From assembly GCA_902493855.1 (NCBI GenBank), contig CABUQV010000014.1, forward strand, positions 1 through 53,222: a DNA stretch of 53,222 nucleotides, written 5' to 3'. Origin of the DNA: an uncultured Collinsella sp. GTDB taxonomy: Bacteria > Actinomycetota > Coriobacteriia > Coriobacteriales > Coriobacteriaceae. Shown piece after piece: positions 7,914-15,741 of the stretch. Numbering within the stretch: position 1 is the first letter of the stretch; each line of letters starts with the position of its first letter. The position numbers and the translations under genes are program-made. The notes beneath the pieces are model-generated. The model was not told the DNA's origin and did no database searches. It was given only the letters and a program-made list of their open reading frames with translations.

Positions 7914-8156
7914 CTAACCGACGGTCATGATGTGCATGGCAACCTTGGAATCGATACCAAAGCGTGCGCCCAGCACCGTGACGATGATATTGGCGCCACT
8001 CGAGCTCACCACGTGGATTTCGTTGCCCTCGACAAAGCCAAGGTCCTTGAGGTGGTGCTTCATGTCCTCATTGCCCTTTACACGAGACACGCGCACGGTT
8101 TCGCCCGCTTTTACCATCGAAAGCGGCATGGCCGGCATCTGCGGTCCGCAAGACAT
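7914..8156 (-). CDS. Second FeoA-family protein, first gene of the feo cluster
   Basis: An 80-residue FeoA-domain protein. HHLKDLGFVEGNEIHVVSS and TVLGARFGIDSKVAMHIMT give the SH3-like core. An N-terminal leader of about 12 residues, MSCGPQMPAMPL, contains a cysteine. Two adjacent, diverged FeoA proteins are common in anaerobes; whether they act together with FeoB is inferred. AGGAG lies six bases before the ATG. A symmetrical regulatory region lies immediately upstream. Confidence 0.9.
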   Translation of the reverse strand: MSCGPQMPAMPLSMVKAGETVRVSRVKGNEDMKHHLKDLGFVEGNEIHVVSSSGANIIVTVLGARFGIDSKVAMHIMTVG

Positions 8157-8198
8157 GAGTGGCTCCTAACGTCAGTTCGTCCTTAACATCGACGCGAT

Positions 8199-8253
8199 AA
8201 AAGTTAACCACGTCTATGTTCGCTTTAGTAAACTAACACGTGGTTAACTTTTT
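8199..8253 (-). promoter_or_regulatory. Inverted-repeat control region of the feo cluster
   Basis: AAAAGTTAACCACGT (8199-8213) and ACGTGGTTAACTTTT (from 8238) are exact inverse copies 24 bases apart. Between them is a second palindrome, TTTAGTAAACTAA (8224-8236). The region lies 43-97 bases before the first feoA and has no T-run, so it reads as operator or promoter DNA. It does not match the DtxR box before feoB. The regulator is unknown. Confidence 0.55.
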
Positions 8254-8300
8254 GGAAAGGGTCTCTATTCAGTTTTCGAAAAAGTTTCCTATACGAAACA

Positions 8301-8339
8301 AAACAAAAGGCGCGGCAAAGGACCATCCTTTACCACGCC
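8301..8339 (-). terminator. Terminator of the HPr-like gene
   Basis: The minus strand reads GGCGTGGTAAAGGA, a short loop, then TCCTTTGCCGCGCC followed by TTTTGTTTTG. It begins nine bases past the stop codon. Confidence 0.8.
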
Positions 8340-8348
8340 CTGTCATGC

Positions 8349-8597
8349 TTAGAGCGAGAGGTTTCTGATCGACGTGACGCACGAGGCCTCATCTACGCCC
8401 GAAACGCGGAAGATGATGTCCTCGCCGCACTCGCCGTAGAGAGCCATGAGGCCCATAACGTCGCGACCGTCGGTATGGCGGTCGCCGATGCTGACCGACA
8501 CGTCACTACGGTGCTTGGCAATGATGTCATAGAGCAGCGCAACCGGGCGGGCGTGTAGTCCCAACGGATCTTTAATCGTCTTTGTAAACTCGACCAT
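8349..8597 (-). CDS. HPr-family phosphocarrier protein with Asp46
   Basis: An 82-residue protein of HPr size and fold. His15 lies in GLHARPVALL, the site phosphorylated by enzyme I in the sugar phosphotransferase system. At position 46, where HPr normally has the serine phosphorylated by HPr kinase (KSIMGVM-like), this protein reads GRDVMGLMAL, so Ser46 is Asp. That resembles a fixed phospho-mimic and would not be switchable by HPr kinase. The start at 8597 has GGGAGGGG just upstream and puts His at residue 15. No enzyme I or EII gene adjoins it. It may be the general HPr or a specialised paralogue; the window cannot decide. Confidence 0.85.
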   Translation of the reverse strand: MVEFTKTIKDPLGLHARPVALLYDIIAKHRSDVSVSIGDRHTDGRDVMGLMALYGECGEDIIFRVSGVDEASCVTSIRNLSL

Positions 8598-8696
8598 GTC
8601 CCCTCCCACGACATCACACATTCGGCCGGCAAACCCAGCCACGTGGTAGTTATTGTAGCGTTAGATGCTTGTCGAGGACCCTTTCGGACACCCCGT

Positions 8697-8912
8697 GGAC
8701 AAAAAGTGGCAAATATGAGTACTGTCACAAATTTAGTAGCAGCAGAATTGAGAGCAAATTGGCCGATTTGGCCGATTTTAATGTTTTGGAAGCCATCGAA
8801 TCGCGTCTATAGGGGGTTAGATAAATTGATTTTGAGCCCATTTTCGCTCAGAACAGGCCGAAAAATATGACACCTCTTTTGCAACAGTACTCATATTTGG
8901 CATTTTTTGCCC
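8697..8912. repeat. Long inverted repeat with about 158-bp interior
   Basis: The left arm 8697-8725 (GGACAAAAAGTGGCAAATATG and on) and the right arm 8884-8912 are inverse copies with few mismatches. The interior contains TTGGCCGATTTGGCCGATTTT, a short direct repeat. The stretch 8598-9018 has no coding frame with support. This looks like a small non-autonomous repeat element rather than a terminator. Confidence 0.65.
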
Positions 8913-8937
8913 ACAGCGTCCAAAACCATGCTCCAAA

Positions 8938-8971
8938 ACACAAAAGGAGGGGCCCCGTAAGGCCCCTCCTT
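8938..8971 (-). terminator. Terminator of the APC permease gene
   Basis: AAGGAGGGGCC/GGCCCCTCCTT (8944-8971, six-base loop), followed on the minus strand by TTTTGTGTTTTGG. It lies 48 bases past the permease stop. Confidence 0.8.
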
Positions 8972-9018
8972 AGGAAAGGGAATCGATTTATTCCACAGCC
9001 GTAGATTAATCCTAGCCG

Positions 9019-10482
9019 CTACTCCATCATGTCGAGGACGGAGGGGCGCAGCTCGCTCTCGGCGGCCTCGGGATCGGTCTCGCGCAGACGGTTGATATAG
9101 CGGTTGTACCACATCACGGCAAGGCCCAGGAAGACAACCACACCGCCAACGTTGTAGACCAGCGTCAGCCACAGCGGCTGATCGAGCGGAATGGTGCCGC
9201 AGATAAGCACGAAGCAGAAGACCACAAGCAGGAATGCAGCAATGGCCAGGCCAAAGGTACGCGAACCCATGCGGAAGCCACGGGGAGCAGCGTCAAAGTT
9301 CTTGCGCAGCATAAAATAGGCAAGCAGGATCAGCAGCGGCGGGAGCAGAGCGGTGGCAGCCGTCATGTTGGTGACGATCATGAGCAGGTCGTCGAGGTTA
9401 CCAGAGCCCAGGGCCGGGATGATTAGGATGGGGACGACGATGGCGAACTGCAGCCAAGCGGCGCGGGCAGGAATGCCATGCTCGTTGAGCTCAACGATCT
9501 TGCTACCAAAGACGCCCTTGGGGATCTCGGTGAAGAAGACCTTGATGGGAGCGGAGGTCCACATCATGAGGGAGCCCAGCGTAGCGGCGAGAAGGATCAG
9601 GCCGATGACGCGCGTGGACACTTCCATGGGAATGCCAAAGTGGGCAAAGACAGCACCGAATACGTCGAAGATACCGGTGGAGATGGCAACGCCGCCCTCG
9701 GGGATGAACAGGTTAACCAGCAGCGAAGCGCCTGCATACAGAAGGCCGATGGTCAGGCCGGCGATAACGACGGTGCGCACGAAGGCCTTGACGCCACCCT
9801 TAAGGTCGTTAAGGAACACGCCGACAGACTCAGCGCCGCCAACGCCCTGGATGATCCAGGCAAGCGTACCGAAGAAGCCCCACGCAGTTGCGAAGTTGCT
9901 CATGTCGGGAGCCATGTTAGCGGGAGTAGGAGCCGTAGCGAACTCAACGCCGCCAAAGGCAGCAGCCAGGGACAGCAGGATGAACACGGCGGTCAGGCCG
10001 AGAGCCGCGGTCGAACCAAAGGAGGAAATGGAACCGATCCACTTAGCGCCCTTGGTCGAAACCCACGTGGCGATAGCAAAGACGACGATCTCGATAATGG
10101 TGATCCACAGCTGCGAAAGCTCGGCGTTGGCACCAAAGAACACGTAGCTCGCGTAGATGATGACGTTGGGCAGGACGGACGCAAAGAAGAACAGGTTAAC
10201 GAACCAGTAGCTAAATGCCGTCAGGAACGCCCAGCGACCACCCATCGAGGTCTTAACCCATGCGTACACGCCAGACTCGGAGTCCTTGTTGAGGCCGACG
10301 AACTCGGCGGTAACCAGGGTATAGGGGACAAAGTACAAAAGCGTGGCGAAAAAGAACGACGGCGCTGCTGCCAAGCCGATGGCCGCGTTGTTGTTGATGA
10401 TGTTCTTGATACCGAACACGGCGGCGACCGTCATGCCCAGCAGAGCGAACGAACCAATCGTTCCTCGTTTTTCAGAGCTCAT
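9019..10482 (-). CDS. APC-superfamily amino-acid permease (glutamate:GABA antiporter-like)
   Basis: A 487-residue integral membrane protein with about 12 hydrophobic segments. The first helix region, GMTVAAVFGIKNIINN, has the unwound-helix glycine pattern of APC transporters. Length and overall pattern are closest to the GadC/YjeM-type amino-acid antiporter group. It probably exchanges or imports an amino acid; the substrate cannot be read from sequence. GGGAGGG lies a few bases before the ATG at 10482; a start four codons upstream is less well placed. It is a single-gene unit with a strong terminator downstream and no linked decarboxylase. Confidence 0.8.
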   Translation of the reverse strand: MSSEKRGTIGSFALLGMTVAAVFGIKNIINNNAAIGLAAAPSFFFATLLYFVPYTLVTAEFVGLNKDSESGVYAWVKTSMGGRWAFLTAFSYWFVNLFFFASVLPNVIIYASYVFFGANAELSQLWITIIEIVVFAIATWVSTKGAKWIGSISSFGSTAALGLTAVFILLSLAAAFGGVEFATAPTPANMAPDMSNFATAWGFFGTLAWIIQGVGGAESVGVFLNDLKGGVKAFVRTVVIAGLTIGLLYAGASLLVNLFIPEGGVAISTGIFDVFGAVFAHFGIPMEVSTRVIGLILLAATLGSLMMWTSAPIKVFFTEIPKGVFGSKIVELNEHGIPARAAWLQFAIVVPILIIPALGSGNLDDLLMIVTNMTAATALLPPLLILLAYFMLRKNFDAAPRGFRMGSRTFGLAIAAFLLVVFCFVLICGTIPLDQPLWLTLVYNVGGVVVFLGLAVMWYNRYINRLRETDPEAAESELRPSVLDMME

Positions 10483-10514
10483 AAGCCCTCCCAATCATCT
10501 GTTAAATGTCATCT

Positions 10515-10604
10515 AAAACCGTCCGAGCTGCAAGTGCAATCGCGGACGGCGCACCTGCTAAGGGGAATGGGGAAAAGGGAGTCAACAAAGCCATCCCCCT
10601 TAGC
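10515..10604 (-). terminator. Double hairpin ending the ebg operon
   Basis: The first hairpin past ebgC is 10557-10604 (GCTAAGGGGAATGG with CCATCCCCCTTAGC, one mismatch). The second is 10519-10549 (CCGTCCG/CGGACGG), followed on the minus strand by TTTTAG. Confidence 0.65.
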
Positions 10605-10635
10605 GGCGCGAAGCAAACGTCCAAACGGACGAGTA

Positions 10636-11091
10636 CTACTTGTTGGGGAAGGAATAACCTTCGACCGTCACGTGCAGTACCACGACGCGGGGATCCGAAG
10701 CCTCGGCGATAACACGGTAGGCCTCGTCAATTTCGACGACGGCAACGCCGCCGGCGGGAATCGTCACGGTCTCCCCCGTACCCTCAAAGCGCTCGCGATC
10801 GTCGATATCACTGTAAGCGCGCGTACAGGTAAGATCGGCCTTGGAAGCCACCTCGACGGTCAGATCGCCGTCGAGCGGGGCGAGCACGGCATGGTAGCGA
10901 CGGTGACCGACCAGATCGGCAGTAGCCGCCTCGTGGGCGTTCACCCACCAATACACCAACGAGTCGCCGATAGAGTACGCCACATCGTGCTGCAGTTCAG
11001 AAACACCGTCGAGTGCCTGACCGGTACGCATCCACTTCTTGACGGACTTCATCTGGGCGTCGAAATCGGCACGCGAGTTAAAGACATGCAT
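10636..11091 (-). CDS. ebgC: EbgC-like YhcH/YjgK/YiaL-family protein
   Basis: A 151-residue cupin-like protein of the YhcH/YjgK/YiaL family. The pattern HRRYHAVLAPLDGD and the ending VEGYSFPNK fit the small subunit of the evolved beta-galactosidase. In E. coli EbgC is needed for full activity of EbgA. The ATG is three bases past the ebgA stop region, and its ribosome site (AAGGAGG) lies inside the last codons of ebgA, so translation is probably coupled. It could also have a stand-alone role on sugar acids, as some relatives do. Confidence 0.86.
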   Translation of the reverse strand: MHVFNSRADFDAQMKSVKKWMRTGQALDGVSELQHDVAYSIGDSLVYWWVNAHEAATADLVGHRRYHAVLAPLDGDLTVEVASKADLTCTRAYSDIDDRERFEGTGETVTIPAGGVAVVEIDEAYRVIAEASDPRVVVLHVTVEGYSFPNK

Positions 11092-11094
11092 GAC

Positions 11095-14000
11095 TTATGC
11101 CTCCTTAATGGGTGCCAGCGCCTGAGCCAAATCGGCAGACGTCAGCGGTCGCAGGGACACCTCAAAACTGAAGCTCTCAAAACGGGTGCGATAGGAATCG
11201 AGCACCTCGGAACCCCAAGAGTTCGAGCCAAGGCCGAGCAGCTGGTCGTTGATGTTGACCGTAACCGTGTCGCCCGGGACAAGATCGTAGACATGCTTGG
11301 CGTTATCGATAGCCTCGCAGCTATAGGGCCATGCCGAGAACGAGAACGGGTTGGAAGCGGCGTCGGCTGGACGGGTTACCAGCACGCCGTCACCGTGGCT
11401 CGAGCGCAGGGCAACCCAGCGGGTGCCCTCGCGGTTGGCGCAGTCCTGAGGCATAACGTAGGGCGTGAACATCTCGTCAACCGTAGTGCGGTAATGACCG
11501 ACCGGGTTGGCGCGCAGCGAGTCCGGATAGTTCTCGCCCGGGCCGTGGCCATACCACTCGACGGCACGATCACAACCGGGAACCTCGAAGGAGATGCCGA
11601 TGCGCGGGATAATGTCCGAATAGTCGCCGTAGGGCTCGCCGGAAACCTTGAGGTCGACGCGACCGCTCGGAAGCACGGTGTAGACGAGCTCGACGCGCAT
11701 GCCGAACGCGCGGACGGGAGGAGCGATACGCTGGCTCACGGTAACGACGACCGCATTGCCGTCCTGCTTCCAAGAAACCTTGCGGGTGGACGTCTGCATC
11801 ACATCGATGAAGTTGTCCTTCCACAGGGAGTCATACTCCTGGGCGTGGTTATCGACGAGCGGATGCCAAAAACCAACCTGGGGGCCGGAGGTCATGACGT
11901 CGCGGCCGGATGCCTTCCATTCGCTCACGGTGCCGTTGACTTTGCTGAAGGTCAGCTCGCTGTTGAGGGAGTGAATGCGAATCTCCTGCTCGGTCTCCTC
12001 GACCGTAAGCTCAGGACGAGTGGGAGCCGCGATGGCCGGCGCCGGATGGTTTGCGATGGCAAACTGGCTTGCACCCAGCTGGAACATCGGCTCGCACCAG
12101 GCGTGAGCAGCCATGGTGTAGGCGTGCACGGTCAGCAGGGTCTCGCCTACCGCGGCCTCGCGAATCACCAGCGGCAGCTGGACGGACTCGCCGGGGGCAA
12201 CCGCACCGGGCATGAGCGTCTTGCGGCACACAACGTCGCCGTCCACCAGGGTCTCGGCCGACAGGCAGACATCCTCGAGGGTGGTAAACCAACGCTTGTT
12301 GGTGACGGTCAGCTCGCCTGCCTCGGCGTCATAAGCCATGCGAACCGGGCAGATGACCTGGCCATACTCAGTGAGGCCCGGACTCGGCTGCTGCCAGGGG
12401 AACACCATGCCATCGATGCAGAAGTTGCTGTTGTTGGGGTAATCGCCGTTGTCGCCACCATACATATCGTAGGCAACGCCGTCCTCGGTCACAGCAGCCA
12501 AACCGTGGTCGCACCATTCCCAGATAAACTGGCCTTGGATGCAATCCCAGCGATCGAAGACCTCCTGATACTCGGACAGGCCTCCGGGGCCATTGCCCAT
12601 GGAGTGACCGTACTCGCAGTTGATGCGCGGCTTGGGGAACGGATGCTCGCCAAAGTCGTTCATCTGCGACACACGGGAGTACATGGTGGAAATGACGTCG
12701 ACGGTATCGGCGTTGCGGTCCTCCTCGTAATGGACCGGGCGACCATCGAGCTCGTGAGCCTTGGCGTACATCGCGCGGATGTTGCAGCCATAGCCGCTCT
12801 CGTTGCCCATCGACCACAAAATGATGCAGGCGTGGTTGCGCTCCTGCATCACCAGGCGCTCGATGCGGTCGACGTAGGCCGGCTCCCATGCCGGGTCGTC
12901 GGTGACCAGGGCGATATTGCCGATATTCTCGAAGCCATGGCTCTCCATATCGGTCTCGGCGACCAGCATGATACCGTATTCGTCGCACAGCTCGTAAAAG
13001 CGCGGGTCGTTGGCGTAGTGGGACGTGCGCACCGCGTTGATGTTGTGTCGCTTCATGAGCTCCAGGTCGTGGCGCATGCGATCGAGGCCCACGGCGCGGC
13101 CCTTGTGATCGTCGTGATCGTGGCGGTTGACGCCATGCATCTTAAAGTAAGTTCCGTTGAGGTAGATATGATTGCCCTCGACCGTCACCTCGGCAAGGCC
13201 CTGGCGATGCGGAACGTACTCGCTGACCTCGTCACCGTCGTAGACCTCAAACGTAAGGTCATAGAGGAAGGGGTCCTCGGGATTCCAGAAGTGGGCATCG
13301 GCAACGCTGCACTCGGCATGGCCATCGACGCACTCACCCGTAGCCACCACGTTCTCGCCATCGCTGAGCGTAAACACGACGCGGGAAGCGCCCTCGGCCA
13401 CCGTATCGAGCGTAATCAGAGCGGCATCGCCCTCGCAGTGCGTGCGGAACCTAAAGTCGACCAGGTGTGCGGCGGGACGCTGCATAAGGTACACATCGCG
13501 GAAGATGCCCGATGCCCACCACATGTCCTGGTCCTCGATATAGCTACCATCGCTGTACTGCAGGACCTTGACCGCAAACAGGTTGTCGCCCTCGACGAGC
13601 GCGTCGGTCACGTCAAACTCGGCAGACAAGCGCGAACCCTTGGTCATGCCGATAAACTGACCGTTGACGTACAGCTCGCCATAGCTCTCGATGCCGTCGA
13701 AGCGAATGATCTCGCGAGCGCCGGCAGGAACGGCGGGAAGATTGACGATGCGCTGGTACACGCCCGTGGGGTCGTCGGAGGGAACGAACGGCTGATCCAC
13801 CGGGAACGGGAAACCCTCGTCGGTGTAGGCAAGGTTGCCATAGCCGTCTACCTGCCACAGGTGCGGAACCTCCACGTGATCCCACTCGGGCTCGTACGTG
13901 GAGAGCTCCTCGTTGGAGACGGCAGCGGGGCCCTCAAAGAGGCGGAACTGCCACGAGCCGGACAGCTGGACAAACCCGCGCGACAGCTCGCGGCTGTACG

Positions 14001-14103
14001 TTGCAGCGAGATCGGCGGTCTCGTAACCCATAAAGTACGCATGGGGTGCCAGGCGGTTCCTGTGGGTGAGCGCTTGGTTTTCCCAATCGTTAATGGCGTC
14101 CAT
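11095..14103 (-). CDS. ebgA: Beta-galactosidase, glycoside hydrolase family 2
   Basis: A 1002-residue GH2 enzyme, about the length of E. coli LacZ/EbgA. It has an N-terminal jelly-roll sugar-binding domain, immunoglobulin-like domains, a TIM-barrel catalytic domain and a C-terminal beta-sandwich small-chain domain. The acid/base Glu435 lies in SMGNESGYG and the nucleophile Glu497 in INCEYGHSMGNG. No signal peptide is present, so it is cytosolic and needs imported substrate; no lactose transporter is linked. AAGGAG lies seven bases before the ATG. ebgC follows in the same operon. The promoter carries operators that a divergent LacI-family gene very probably controls. The ebgA name rests on pairing with ebgC. 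Confidence 0.93.
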   Translation of the reverse strand: MDAINDWENQALTHRNRLAPHAYFMGYETADLAATYSRELSRGFVQLSGSWQFRLFEGPAAVSNEELSTYEPEWDHVEVPHLWQVDGYGNLAYTDEGFPFPVDQPFVPSDDPTGVYQRIVNLPAVPAGAREIIRFDGIESYGELYVNGQFIGMTKGSRLSAEFDVTDALVEGDNLFAVKVLQYSDGSYIEDQDMWWASGIFRDVYLMQRPAAHLVDFRFRTHCEGDAALITLDTVAEGASRVVFTLSDGENVVATGECVDGHAECSVADAHFWNPEDPFLYDLTFEVYDGDEVSEYVPHRQGLAEVTVEGNHIYLNGTYFKMHGVNRHDHDDHKGRAVGLDRMRHDLELMKRHNINAVRTSHYANDPRFYELCDEYGIMLVAETDMESHGFENIGNIALVTDDPAWEPAYVDRIERLVMQERNHACIILWSMGNESGYGCNIRAMYAKAHELDGRPVHYEEDRNADTVDVISTMYSRVSQMNDFGEHPFPKPRINCEYGHSMGNGPGGLSEYQEVFDRWDCIQGQFIWEWCDHGLAAVTEDGVAYDMYGGDNGDYPNNSNFCIDGMVFPWQQPSPGLTEYGQVICPVRMAYDAEAGELTVTNKRWFTTLEDVCLSAETLVDGDVVCRKTLMPGAVAPGESVQLPLVIREAAVGETLLTVHAYTMAAHAWCEPMFQLGASQFAIANHPAPAIAAPTRPELTVEETEQEIRIHSLNSELTFSKVNGTVSEWKASGRDVMTSGPQVGFWHPLVDNHAQEYDSLWKDNFIDVMQTSTRKVSWKQDGNAVVVTVSQRIAPPVRAFGMRVELVYTVLPSGRVDLKVSGEPYGDYSDIIPRIGISFEVPGCDRAVEWYGHGPGENYPDSLRANPVGHYRTTVDEMFTPYVMPQDCANREGTRWVALRSSHGDGVLVTRPADAASNPFSFSAWPYSCEAIDNAKHVYDLVPGDTVTVNINDQLLGLGSNSWGSEVLDSYRTRFESFSFEVSLRPLTSADLAQALAPIKEA

Positions 14104-14138
14104 GGTGATGCTCCTTCGTCATCGTAGTGATTCTTGTG

Positions 14139-14245
14139 CAACCGGTTGTCCTTATCTTACGGTCGATGCAAAAAACTGTGCAACCGGTTGTCCGCTGAAC
14201 GGTCGATTTGGTCGGGTTAACGGTGCAACCGGTTGTACAACCGGG
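14139..14245. promoter_or_regulatory. Three identical LacI-type operators in the ebgA-lacI divergent region
   Basis: CAACCGGTTG occurs at 14139-14148, 14181-14190 and 14226-14235, always inside a TGCAACCGGTTGT context. A half-site, ACAACCGG, follows at about 14237. Spacings of 42 and 45 bases are close to four helical turns and would suit looping. The central CG is typical of LacI/GalR sites. The first operator covers the predicted ebgA transcription start and the second touches its -35 region. Confidence 0.85.
14154..14183 (-). promoter_or_regulatory. Candidate ebgA promoter
   Basis: The minus strand has TAAGAT (14159-14154) as -10 and TTGCAC or TGCACA about 17-18 bases upstream as a weak -35. 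Both are embedded between operators, consistent with repression. Confidence 0.5.
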
Positions 14246-14479
14246 ACACTTATGTCACCCTGAGTATCGACACTCAGCGCAAGACATCGTTCTTAGGCTC
14301 GTAGGCAACCACCACGCCCGCTGATATCTCACCCACACGAGACGTATTCGATTGTGGCTTGGTTGCAAAACGACACCGGTCACCGGATATCATGTACGCT
14401 GTTCAGGCGCACTATAGTAAGCTGTATCCGCACCAGCCCGTATCAGCGACAACATCGACCGCATTCTCCAGGAGACGCC

Positions 14480-15496
14480 ATGACCCAACCAGTTCGCACC
14501 GCACCTACGCTTGCCGAGGTTGCCGCAGCTGCCGGCGTGTCGCGCTCCACGGCATCGCGCGCTCTCAACGATTCGCCCCGCATTAGCGAGGAAACCAAAA
14601 AGCGCGTCCGCGCGGCGGCCAAGGAAGTCAATTTTGTCCCCAACGCTCGTGGCCGAGCGCTCGCTGTCGGGCGCACGGAAATCATCGCCGTGCTCGTGAC
14701 CGAGCCCCTGAGTGAACTCTTCAGCGACCCCACCTATAGCGAGTTTTTGAGCGGCATTACCGAGGAACTGTCGGAGTCGTCCTATCTGCCCGTTATCTTG
14801 CAGGCGTCTTCTACGCATGAGCGCAACCGCGCACGCGAGCACTTTGAGCGCCGCTCGTTCGACGCCGTGATCGACGTCTCCCCCTACAAGGGCAGCGAGC
14901 TGCTCGAGGTGCTGCGCGAGCTGGGCGTACCCACCGTGTTGTGCGGCCAGCTCGAGGGCCACCCCTATCGCGATGTGTTCTCGACAGTCTACTCTGACGA
15001 CGAAGAGGGCGGACACTTTGCGGCACTCGCCATGAAGGAACGCGGGCGCAAAGATATCGTCGCCGTGTTGGGACCGCAAGACAACCCCGCTGTCGTCGAC
15101 CGCCTGCGCGGCTACCGTGCCGTCTTGGGCGAAGACCTCCCAGACGCAAACGTTATCTATACCGGCTGGAACAACGGAGACGGCTATCAGGCCATGCACC
15201 AGATTCTCGCGCGCGAGATTGCTTTCGATGGCGTGCTCTGCGGATCGGACCGTATCGCGGCTGGCGTCATCACCGCACTCAACGAGGCAGGCCTATCCGT
15301 TCCTGCGGACGTTTCTGTCGTCGGCTTCGACGATCACGAGATTGCGGCGCGCTGCGTCCCCGCGCTCACGACCGTCCGCCAGCCCCTGCGCGAAGAAGGA
15401 CACATGGCCGCCAACATTGCGCTCGACATGATCAAGGGTGCCGAGCCCACCACCTCCGTGATGCACATGCAGCTGATCCAGAGAGACTCGCTATAA
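14480..15496 (+). CDS. LacI-family transcriptional repressor
   Basis: A 338-residue regulator. The N-terminal LacI helix-turn-helix (PTLAEVAAAAGVSRSTASRA, residues about 9-28) and hinge helix (VPNARGRALAVGRT) are followed by a periplasmic-binding-protein-like effector domain (SVVGFDDHEIAARCVPALTT near the end). The ATG at 14480 has AGGAG five bases upstream; an upstream in-frame extension is not family-like. It is divergent from ebgA with three matching operators between them, so it very probably represses ebgAC and perhaps itself until a beta-galactoside-derived inducer binds. Confidence 0.93.
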   Translation: MTQPVRTAPTLAEVAAAAGVSRSTASRALNDSPRISEETKKRVRAAAKEVNFVPNARGRALAVGRTEIIAVLVTEPLSELFSDPTYSEFLSGITEELSESSYLPVILQASSTHERNRAREHFERRSFDAVIDVSPYKGSELLEVLRELGVPTVLCGQLEGHPYRDVFSTVYSDDEEGGHFAALAMKERGRKDIVAVLGPQDNPAVVDRLRGYRAVLGEDLPDANVIYTGWNNGDGYQAMHQILAREIAFDGVLCGSDRIAAGVITALNEAGLSVPADVSVVGFDDHEIAARCVPALTTVRQPLREEGHMAANIALDMIKGAEPTTSVMHMQLIQRDSL

Positions 15497-15503
15497 GAAA
15501 CTG

Positions 15504-15555
15504 GGGGCAGGCTTTCCGCCAGACAGTTGTTGCGGAAAGCCTGCCCCATTATTTT
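15504..15555 (+). terminator. Terminator of the LacI-family gene
   Basis: A 15-bp perfect stem GGGGCAGGCTTTCCG (15504-15518) pairs with 15533-15547, followed by ATTATTTT. It begins eight bases past the stop. Confidence 0.8.
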
Positions 15556-15565
15556 GCCGAATTCT

Positions 15566-15609
15566 GGGTCGCGCTTTACCAGAGGACCCCCATTGGGAAA
15601 GCGCGACCC
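15566..15609. repeat. Second long hairpin, unrelated in sequence
   Basis: GGGTCGCGCTTTACC (15566-15580) pairs with GGGAAAGCGCGACCC (15595-15609) with one mismatch. It has no T-run. It lies between two true terminators in the gap between convergent genes. Confidence 0.6.
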
Positions 15610-15682
15610 CTTCTGGACGCAGATTCCGGGTTGTAGTTTCCCGGCGCACGACGGCAAGCCTCCAAACCATGACGTCACGACA

Positions 15683-15718
15683 TAAAAAACGAGGGAAGGC
15701 ACGCGTCCTTCCCTCGTT
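15683..15718 (-). terminator. Terminator of aspS
   Basis: AACGAGGGAAGG (15688-15699) pairs with CCTTCCCTCGTT (15707-15718). The minus strand continues TTTTTTATG. It begins 24 bases past the aspS stop. Confidence 0.85.
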
Positions 15719-15741
15719 ACGGGCAATATGTAGCCGCTTGC

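Noticed and set aside
9478..14127. A 1549-codon open frame on the plus strand opposite the permease and ebgA genes
   Set aside because: It is the shadow of two well-supported genes in a G+C-rich genome: no ribosome site, no domains, and composition typical of antisense frames.
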